This document shows, piece by piece, positions 57,201 through 64,000 of a stretch of 64,000 bases of DNA. The stretch lies in assembly GCA_003999685.1 (NCBI GenBank), contig CP021224.1:1674001-1738000 (forward strand), given 5' to 3'. The position numbers were made by a program, and so were the translations under genes. Each line of letters opens with the position of its first letter. Within the stretch, counting starts at the first letter, position 1. Source of the DNA: Taiwanofungus camphoratus. Lineage: Eukaryota > Basidiomycota > Agaricomycetes > Polyporales > Taiwanofungaceae. Below the pieces are notes generated by a model. It was not told the DNA's origin. It searched no databases and saw only the letters and a list, made by a program, of their open reading frames with translations.

Positions 57201-57372
57201 CATGACATCTTCATCCTCTCATGATGGGCACAGAATCTCCTTGGCTGCTGAGGTCAGATCCATGGGCCAGAATTTGACCACCCAGCAGAAGATCCAGTTG
57301 GTGGAAAAAAGGAGGAAGCTGCAAATGAGGATCAACAGCTTTGAGTCCCAAAGATCAAGGTACATGGAGCCC
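54268..57372 (+). CDS. KDZ transposase with CxC2 cluster (KDZ2), 3'-truncated
   Basis: The start ATG at 54268 is followed by an A-rich run with one extra base relative to KDZ1, which shifts the first exon. Exon 2 holds CxC2 (CVWCSMKG...CLDCLAKPMFCMECC...LLFHRIQKW, about 54710-54830). Then come the short 21-bp array (55130-55330), CGCVNAPSHEDQLLDMGLYP (55480), MPRLVYTQGFMMDGNFSVEH (about 55995), YDISCQYG (56453), HVHGHQDACF and GEILETLWSSLN (56630-56670). The catalytic core 56190-56792 is uninterrupted, better preserved than in KDZ1. After MRINSFESQRSRYM (57361) the sequence passes into the Foldback-like element, so the C-terminal third is missing. Confidence 0.88.
55130..55330. repeat. Short 21-bp array inside KDZ2 transposase
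   Basis: About nine 21-bp units (for example GCAGTGCTGGTGGTGATGAG), against about 21 at the same place in KDZ1. Confidence 0.75.
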
Positions 57373-57439
57373 ATCCAGTGAAAAACCCCACTGCAACAGG
57401 CCAATAAATGCTGAGTTTGGCCCATTGTGAACGGGCCGT

Positions 57440-57860
57440 CCAACATCGGCTGACCATTGAAACAAGCCCCATTGCAATGGGTCAGCCAGGCATGAATGTA
57501 TTCCCATTGCAACAGGTTGGCCAGCCATGGAACTATCCCATTGCAACAGGTCAGCTGGCCATGGAAGTATCCTGTTGTAACGGGTCGGCCGGCCATGGCA
57601 CTATCCTGTTGCAATGGGTCGGCCAACCATGGAAGTATCCCATTGCAATGGGTCAGCCAGCCATGGAAGTATCCCGTTGCAATGGGTCGGCCAGCCATGG
57701 AAGTATCCTGTTGCAATGGGTCGGCCAGCCATGGCACTATCCCATTGTAATGGCTCAGCCGGCCATGGCACTATCCTGTTGCAATGGGTTGGCTGGCCAT
57801 GGAAGTATCCTGTTGTAATGGGTTGGCCGGCCATGGATTCAGCCCATTGCAATGAGTTGG
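57440..57860. repeat. 34-bp satellite, left arm
   Basis: About twelve 34-bp units. Each has a palindrome CCCATTGCAATGGG and a second near-palindrome around GGCCGGCCATGG. Units alternate between ...GGAAGTATC and ...GGCACTATC endings. Confidence 0.88.
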
Positions 57861-57979
57861 CCCTTGCAATGGATCAGATGAGAGGGAGCCATTCCTGCTG
57901 CAACAGATGGGCCAATCATGGGCCCTTTTCATTGCAATGGGTTGGCTGAGGAGACAATATCTTCATCCCAATAGGTGTC

Positions 57980-58554
57980 ATACATGTTGCCACTGGTGCC
58001 ACACTTGTCCCCGCCAGCACCACAGTTGTCCCTGCCAGTGCTGCAGGTGTCTCTGCTGGTGCCGCACTTGTGCCTGCCAGCACCACAGTTGTGTCCACCA
58101 GCACCGCAGTTGTGCCCGCCAGCACTGCACTTGTCCCCATTGACACCGCAGTTGTCCCCGCTGGCATCGCAGTTGTCCCCACCAGCATCACAGGTGTCCC
58201 TGCTGGCACCGCGCTTGTGCCCACCAGCATCACACTTGTCCCCACCGGTGCCACAGTTGTTCCTGCCGGCGCTGCACTTGTCCCCATTGGCACTGCAGGT
58301 GTCCCCACTGGCACCGCACTTGTCCCCATTGGCACTGCAGTTGTCCCTGCTGGCATCGCAGTTGTCCCTGCCGGCACTGCAGGTGTCCCCATTGGCACTG
58401 CAGGTGTCCCCACTGGCATCGCAGTTGTCCCCACCGGTGCCGCAGTTGTGCCCACTGGCACCACAGTTGTCCCCACTGGCGCCACACTTGTGCCCGCCGG
58501 TGCCACAGTTGTCCCCACCGGTGCTGCACTTGTTGCCACTGGTGTCACACTTGT
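57980..58554. repeat. 21-bp minisatellite, left arm
   Basis: About 27 units such as GCACTTGTCCCCATTGGCAC. Interrupted at 58555 by a solo LTR and resumed at 59158. On the minus strand the unit reads GTGCCAGTGGGGACAAGTGT, one to four changes from the KDZ array units. Confidence 0.88.
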
Positions 58555-59157
58555 TGTTACAAGGCGATACAGGTGTGGGCGTACATTTCATTTTCTCTTT
58601 ACTTCACGGACTAGCAGGTTGTGTACACTTACAATTACCACCACCATTCCAGATGGGCTGTCCGTCCCCGCTTAGTCATGGACCATTACTCAGAGGGGGC
58701 CACTCAGGCCCCTGACTCAGGGACACTTAGTAGGTACTGATACCTGTGGGACGAGGGCCGGCTTGCCCTAAAACCCACCGTAGTACTTAAGGGGGTTGGC
58801 TCACTGCGGAGTACCCCAATCTTGTCCTCTTGTCTGTCACCTTCGTTACTAGTCACCATAGGTTACACTTCGGTAGTCTTAGCCTCACTACGTACTTGGA
58901 CACCGTCGTTGTCCTTGTACTTTGTATATACCTTTGTCTATTCAACGGGTCTTCTCAGACCATCTACTCTCTTGTGACTACACTTGGAGCTAGACGATGT
59001 GACATAGCCCGTAACTCTCTTGAGACCGTTGGGCTAGCGGTTGAAGACTTAGGTGTATACTCATCGTCAGCCAGGCTGACTCCTCGCATACACGCTTGAC
59101 TACTCAACGACTCACCGTCACTAGTAGTCGCTTACGGGTGTAGACACCCCCGTAACA
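58555..59157 (+). repeat. Solo LTR A (copy A5)
   Basis: 603 bp, TGTTACAAGGCG...CCCCGTAACA, flanked by CTTGT on both sides (58550-58554, 59158-59162). Inserted into the 21-bp array of the Foldback left arm. Confidence 0.93.
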
Positions 59158-59199
59158 CTTGTCACTGCTGGTGTCACACTTGTAGCCCCTCCCTGATGT

Positions 59200-59480
59200 G
59201 TGGTAGGTCCCACCACTTTTGGGCTCCATCTTCTATATCCTCCAGGAGGTGTGTTTTTGCAAAAACAGCACCTCCAGGAGGAATGGGAGGTTGGCCAAGA
59301 TTTTGAAGTGCGGCCCACAGCTGGGACCACATCTCACTGACAGCGCTGAGCCCCTCTCCAATGTGAGGTAGGTTCTGCCGCTTTTTGGCCCCATCTTCTC
59401 TCACTATCCCCCATATCCTCCAGGAGGTGTGTTTTTGCAAACACAGCACCTCCAGGAGAAATGGGAGGTTGGCTGAGATT
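59200..59480. repeat. 177-bp repeat, left arm (about 1.6 units)
   Basis: Units recognised by GGTGTGTTTTTGCAAAAACAGC (shown less its last two bases elsewhere), CTGGGACCACATCTCA and CCAATGTGAGGTAGG. Two copies spaced about 178 bp. Inverse of the units at 60930-61460. Confidence 0.75.
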
Positions 59481-59489
59481 TTTAGGTGT

Positions 59490-60880
59490 GAACAGCTCTC
59501 ACAGCACTACACTATCATATCAGTGCTGAGCCTCTTCATTATAACTCATAGATGCTGCTGTCTTACAGCTCCATCAGTCCTCAGGTTTTCTCAAATTCCC
59601 TTGAAAGGTGCTTTTATATAACCCCTGCACCTTCACATGAGATTACAGTTTTATCATGATTGTGGACAGTGGGTATAATGTGCTGCTGTTGTCCATCAGC
59701 ACCAATGCTCTCTCACATGTGTAATCAAGACTATTTCAGAACTTCATTTGGCTTACTTCTGCAATAAGTTCAGTAGATGTATTTTGGTGCATATAAAAAC
59801 ATGATCAATACTCAAACATGTAACTGTCTATTTGGATAAACATGGGGTCATCAGAACACACTTCATTGTATCACATGTTGAGGGTCCTGAAACCCATCAA
59901 TAATCAATTTGAAGTGTATCCTGTACTTTGAACACTCCCATGCAGTCATTTTTTTATAATAGACCTTAGCAGATGACTGCTTTTTCACGAACATTTTCAA
60001 TTACTCTGTTTATATTGTCTAATATCATCCTTGAATATTCAATGATATCAACGAGCTTCTGAGATGCTTGGAATATTATCTGTTCAAGTATTGTAGCATG
60101 TATGAGCTTATAATTTGCCCAAACATAAAATGATTGCATTTGAGACGAGTTTGACAGACTGCACTTGATGTTTCCCAAAAAGGAATGTGGCTGAGATGCA
60201 CTTGCAGTTTCAGCCACATCTGCTTGCACTTCATTTCAAACCTTTATAAAATGGATTTTCACTCATTGCATTATGTGTGTGTTATAATCTGTAGCACAAA
60301 GTTCTGTATATGATTGTTGTACACATTTCTAAAGTAAGCTGTCACAAAAGTCATCATAAATGCACTGATCAAGCACATTAGCATAAAGTTGAGATGTAGC
60401 TATTTGAATGGATAGTTTCAGAGTCATCAGTCTGAAACAATGCTTATAAAACATGATAAAAAAGATCATTTTCAGTGAGAACAGGTCTACAAAAATAGGA
60501 TCTTCTTGGAAAATCTCAGTTTCACAACAGCCAATTTTATATGTTTGATTCTCACATTTGGTTATTGTGAGAACAACTGATGATCAAGTCAATGTTGATA
60601 TGCCAAAGCTAATTATGCACAGAGACAGGACATGGTGATCTGTGAACCTCAGTAAACTCAATCATAAAAAATGACCTGCAAAGGTTAAATCAAACCCCAG
60701 CATGTAACTTCATTTTTGCAGCATAGGATCATTTGCCTTGAGGAATGATCTTATATGTGATATGAGGGGGAGGCTCAGCCCTGATGGGATGATATGACAC
60801 TGCTGGTGGGCTGCACCTCAACATCTTAGTGAACATTCAATTCCTTCTGAAGATGGCATTTTTACTAAAATGCACCTTTC
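59490..60880. other. Unique AT-rich centre of the Foldback-like element
   Basis: 1.4 kb of single-copy AT-rich DNA. The longest open frame (59966-60229, minus, 87 residues) resembles nothing I know and has no supporting context. No transposase motif, no minisatellite and no LTR are visible. Confidence 0.5.
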
Positions 60881-60929
60881 AGAAACTTTCTAACACAGTG
60901 GGGACAGGTGAGGCACTAAAGTGGCAGCT

Positions 60930-61460
60930 GCTACCACACATTGGAGAGGGGCTTGGCACCACTGGTGAGATGTGGTCCCAGCTGTGGGGCGCACCTCAAA
61001 ATCTCAGCCAACCTCTCATTCCTCCCAGAGGTGCTGTGTTTGCAAAAACACACCTCCTGGAGGATATGGGGGATAGTGAGAGAAGATGGGGCCAAAAAGC
61101 GGCAGGACCTACCTCACATTGGAGAGGGGCTCAGCACCGCCAGTGAGATGTGGTCCCAGCTGCAGGCCGCACTTCAAAATCTCGGCCAACCTCCCATTCC
61201 TCCTGAAGGTGCTGTTTTTGCAAAAACACACCTCCTGGAAGACATGGGAGATGGTGAAAGCAAATGGGGCAAAAAAGCGGCAGGACCTACCTCACATTGG
61301 AGAGGGGCTCGGTGCTGCTGGCGAAATGTGGTCCCAGCTGTGGGCCACACTTCAAAATCTTGGCCAACCTCCCATTCCTCCTGGAGGTGCTGTTTTTGCA
61401 AAAACACACCTCCTGGAGGATATAGAAGATGGAGCCCAAAAGTGGTGGGACCTACCACAC
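60930..61460. repeat. 177-bp repeat, right arm (about three units)
   Basis: The marker GGTGCTGTTTTTGCAAAAAC recurs at about 61031, 61208 and 61385, exactly 177 bp apart. The marker itself is nearly palindromic (TTTTTGCAAAAA). Confidence 0.85.
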
Positions 61461-61464
61461 ATCA

Positions 61465-61740
61465 GGGAGGGGCTACAAGTGTGACACCAGCAGTGACAAG
61501 TGTGACACCAGTGGCAACAAGTGTGGCGCCGGTGGGCACAAGTGCAGCGCCGGTGGGCACAAGTGCAGTGCTGGCAGGCACAAGTGCAGTGCTGGTGGGG
61601 ACAACTGCGGTGCCGGCGGGCACAACTGTGGTGCCAGTGGGGACAAGTGTGGTGCCAGCAGGGACACCTGCAGCACTGGCAGGGACAACTGTGGCATTGG
61701 TGGGGACAAGTGTGGCACCAGTAGCAACATGTATGGCACC
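61465..61740. repeat. 21-bp minisatellite, right arm
   Basis: About thirteen units reading GTGCCAGTGGGGACAAGTGT on the plus strand, inverse to the left arm array. Confidence 0.88.
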
Positions 61741-61869
61741 TATTGGGATGAAGATATTGTCTCCTCAGCCAACCCATTGCAATGAAAAGGGCCCATGATT
61801 GGCCCATCTGTTGCAGCAGGAATGGCTTCCTCTCATCTGATCCATTGCAAGGGCCAACTCATTGCAATG

Positions 61870-62640
61870 GGCTGAATCCATGGCCGGCCAACCCATTACA
61901 ACAGGATACCTCCATGGCTGGCCAACCCATTGCAACGGGATAGTGCCATGGCCGGCTGACCCATTACAATGGGATAGTGCCATGGCCAGCCGACCTGTTG
62001 CAACAGGATAGTGCCATGGCCAGCTGACCTGTTGCAACAGGATAGTGCCATGGCCGGCCAACCCGTTGCAATGGGATAGTGCCATGGCCAGCCGACCCAT
62101 TGCAATGGGATAGTGCCATGGCCAGCCGACCCGTTGCAACAGGATAGTGCCATGGCCGGCCAACCCATTGCAATGGGATAGTGCCATGGCTGGCCCACCC
62201 ATTGCAATGGGATAGTGCCATGGCCGGCCGACCCATTACAACGGGATACTTTCATGGCCGGCCAACCCGTTGCAATGGGATAGTGCCATGGCCGGCTGAC
62301 CCATTACAATGGGATAGTGCCATGGCCGGCCGACCCATTACAACGGGATACTTTCATGGCCGGCCAACCCGTTGCAATGGGATAGTGCCATGGCCGGCTG
62401 ACCCATTACAATGGGATAGTGCCATGGCCGGCTGACCCATTACAATGGGATAGTTCCATGGCCAGCCGATCCATTGCAATGGGATAGTTCCATGGCCAGC
62501 CGACCCATTGCAACAGGATAGTGCCATGGCCAGCCAACCCATTATAATGGGATACTTCCATGGCCAGCCAACCCATTGCAACGGGCTGGTACCATCCCCG
62601 ACTGACCCATTGCAACGGGAATACATTCATGCCCGGCTGA
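61870..62640. repeat. 34-bp satellite, right arm
   Basis: About 22 units, inverse of the left arm but nearly twice as many. Blocks of units are themselves repeated (for example 62220-62300 and 62330-62405 share the same order of variants), which indicates recent unequal exchange. Confidence 0.88.
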
Positions 62641-62750
62641 CCTGTTGCAACGGGGCTTGTTTCAATGGTCAGCTGACGTCGGATGGCCCATTCACAACAG
62701 GCCAAACTCAGCGTTTATTGGCCTGTTGCAATGGGGTTTTCTTACTGGAT

Positions 62751-63636
62751 TGTGTGAGGGTGACCAGTGGAAGGGCACATTCATGATTAACCATCATGGG
62801 ACCAAGAAGCTAGTTGAACCAACGGTAATGTTCTTTGGCATGTGTAATGCGCTGGCAACCTTCCAACGGCCCATGAACGATGGCTTCAAGGACGTGCTCA
62901 CGGAAGGATGGCTCGTCATCTACATGGACGACATCCTGATCTTTTCCGATAACGCCACCATCCACAGGGAGCGGACACGTCGAGTACTGCAATGTCTCCA
63001 GGAGATGGACCTCTTTGTCAAGCCAACAAAATGTGCATTTGATGTTCATGAAGTCAAGTTTTTAGGAATGACCATCACACCGGGCCATGTCCACATGGAC
63101 AAGGACAAGCTGCAGGGCATTGAAGAGTGGCTGACACTGACCAAGGTCAAGGATGTTGAACGATTCCTGGGCTTAGCCAACTACTACCAGCAGTTCATAT
63201 GTGGATTTTCTGACATCGCACACCCCCTGAACACTCTCAAGAAAAAGGGGGTGCAGTGGAACTGGTCTGCGAAGTGTGAAGGTGCTTTCAGGGAACTCAA
63301 GAGCTGCTTCTGTGAGGCTCCAGTACTCACTATGATCGACCCGGAAAAACTGTTCATGATCAAATGCGACACATCCCTAGTAGTGACTGGGGCGGTATTA
63401 CAGCAGGAAGATTCTGATGGCAAACTGCACCCAGTAGCATTTCTCTCAAAGTCACTACAGGAAGCTGAATGGAACTATCAGATCTATGATAGGGAGCTGC
63501 TGGTGATCGTATGAGCACTCGAGGAATGGCGGCACCACTTGAAAGGGGCGAAACACCCAGTTACAGTCATAACAGACCACAAGAACCTGATGTATTTCAG
63601 GGAGGCACAACGACTTACACGGTGACAGGCACGATG
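62751..63636 (+). mobile_element. Gypsy family A pol fragment A3 (fossil)
   Basis: Part of a family A pol: second half of reverse transcriptase (YMDDILIFS about 62920) through RNase H (to about 63620). No LTR or other domain of this copy is present. It is truncated on the left by the Foldback-like element and on the right by LTR D3. Confidence 0.88.
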
Positions 63637-63667
63637 TGATACAAACTGGTATCTCGGATCATACGCT
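63637..63667 (+). repeat. LTR D 5' fragment (copy D3)
   Basis: 31 bp, TGATACAAACTGGTATCTCG then GATCATACGCT, the start of LTR D, interrupted by LTR B at 63668. Confidence 0.8.
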
Positions 63668-64000
63668 TGTTACCGGCTGGTAAGGGCAACGGACGAGTTT
63701 ACTTTTCTTACTATACATTACGGACGTGTGGCTCACTTCCAGTTACTCATCCCACATCTGTCCGATGGGCTGACCGTCTCCACTTATGCCATCTGTAGTT
63801 ACTCATGCGGGCCGCTTACCTTTCCCTCTTTATGCTGTCCCCAGGGTCATGACAGTAGTGCCTGGGGGACAGTAGCAGCAGTATATATGCGACCCTCAGA
63901 CAGCGGAGGGTCTCCAGCTTTATCCTCTTCGTTTATACCCTAGAGTACTACGCCTTTGTACTCAAATATACCTTGCTTTACTTACTACCTCGTATCGCAA
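63668..64000 (+). repeat. LTR B, 5' portion (copy B3), runs off the window
   Basis: TGTTACCGGCTGG onward, matching the minus strand of 47571-48056. It extends beyond the window edge, so whether it is solo or part of an element cannot be told. Confidence 0.9.

Larger units (their letters stand above)
50241..57372. mobile_element. KDZ DNA transposon copy 2 (KDZ2), inverted and truncated
   Basis: Inverted relative to KDZ1: C-terminal end of the cysteine-cluster gene (50241-50425), minisatellite (50580-50830), accessory ORF 3 (minus, 50870-51602), accessory gene (minus, 51618-54049, split by LTR D2), divergent region, and transposase (plus, from 54268). It is cut on the left by the Tc1 insertion site region and on the right by the Foldback-like element, which removes the transposase C-terminus and everything beyond, including any TET/JBP gene. 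Confidence 0.88.
57373..62750. mobile_element. Foldback-like element with long satellite-built inverted arms
   Basis: 5.4 kb. The two ends are inverse copies beginning ATCCAGT..AAAACCCC, then GCAACAGGCCAATAAA. The inverted match continues through a 34-bp tandem array, a single-copy joint with GATGAAGATATTGTCTCCTC, a 21-bp array and 177-bp units, so each arm is 1.3-2.1 kb. The centre (59490-60880) is AT-rich and has no recognisable transposase. This is the architecture of Foldback (FB) elements. A solo LTR A sits in the left arm. The flanks are KDZ2 on the left and gypsy A3 on the right, and no target duplication longer than a possible AT is visible. Confidence 0.75.

Noticed and set aside
57975-58715. 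Several overlapping long frames on both strands
   Set aside because: A 21-bp unit is a multiple of three, so any stop-free unit gives long frames. They run on into an inserted LTR, which a real gene would not.
59966-60229. 87-residue minus-strand frame in the Foldback centre
   Set aside because: No motif, no splice or promoter context, and an isolated short frame in AT-rich DNA; kept only as a note in the central region.
60941-61798. Long open frame of about 285 codons
   Set aside because: It runs through 177-bp and 21-bp repeats in several frames at once; it is open because the units lack stops, not because it is a gene.
57440-62640. CRISPR-like array of regularly spaced repeats
   Set aside because: The 34-bp units are head-to-tail with no unique spacers, and the context is eukaryotic; this is a satellite.
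1-64000. tRNA, rRNA or other structured RNA genes
   Set aside because: No cloverleaf A/B box pairs or rRNA-like segments caught my eye on either strand; a covariance-model scan would be needed to exclude them.

Overview
The window looks like transposon-packed, probably heterochromatic DNA from a basidiomycete fungus, most likely an Agaricomycete. The evidence is short introns (about 45-70 bp, GTRNGT...YAG), two Kyakuja-Dileera-Zisupton (KDZ) DNA transposons with CxC2 cysteine clusters and a TET/JBP dioxygenase, chromodomain Ty3/gypsy elements, and captured pieces of a fatty acid synthase in which the beta-type MPT and alpha-type ACP/KR parts lie in one reading frame, as in basidiomycete fused FAS. 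I found no intact resident host gene and no tRNA or rRNA gene. Nearly every base belongs to a mobile element or a satellite.

Layout. 1-5.4 kb: an old and a younger fragment of gypsy family A. 5.4-31.6 kb: a large degenerate KDZ transposon (KDZ1) with a TET/JBP dioxygenase, a four-exon accessory gene, the CxC2-KDZ transposase, two divergently transcribed accessory genes, a cysteine-cluster gene and a Pro/Trp-repeat gene. The last gene is split by an 11,342-bp non-autonomous hAT-type element (19,045-30,386) with matching terminal inverted repeats and a perfect 8-bp target duplication (GTCAGAGA). Its cargo is a mosaic of host gene fragments: 1,3-beta-glucan synthase (FKS), fatty acid synthase (FAS), U5 snRNP helicase BRR2, then FAS again, with introns retained. 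31.6-33.7 kb: leader and gag of a third LTR element (C). 33.7-48.1 kb: gypsy family B on the minus strand, into which a structurally complete family A copy (34,673-41,431) has inserted with duplication CCCAC. 48.1-50.2 kb: an LTR A remnant and a Tc1/mariner element with long inverted repeats. 50.2-57.4 kb: a second, inverted and truncated KDZ copy (KDZ2). 57.4-62.75 kb: a Foldback-like element whose arms are built of 34-bp, 21-bp and 177-bp satellites. 62.75-64 kb: a family A pol fragment, an LTR D fragment and an LTR B.

How the parts relate. The insertions can be ordered. KDZ1 is oldest and is almost stripped of CpG (none seen by eye from about 6.22 to 9.54 kb). LTR D1 and the hAT element sit in it with ordinary CpG content and so look younger. 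A2 inserted into B. A solo LTR A inserted into the Foldback arm. A 21-bp minisatellite built on a GTGCTGGTGGGTGCA-like core recurs at about ten loci in both KDZ copies and in both Foldback arms. The strongest candidates for a second look are the multi-gene hAT capture, the spreading 21-bp minisatellite, the Foldback element, and the CpG desert around a transposon that carries its own TET/JBP gene.
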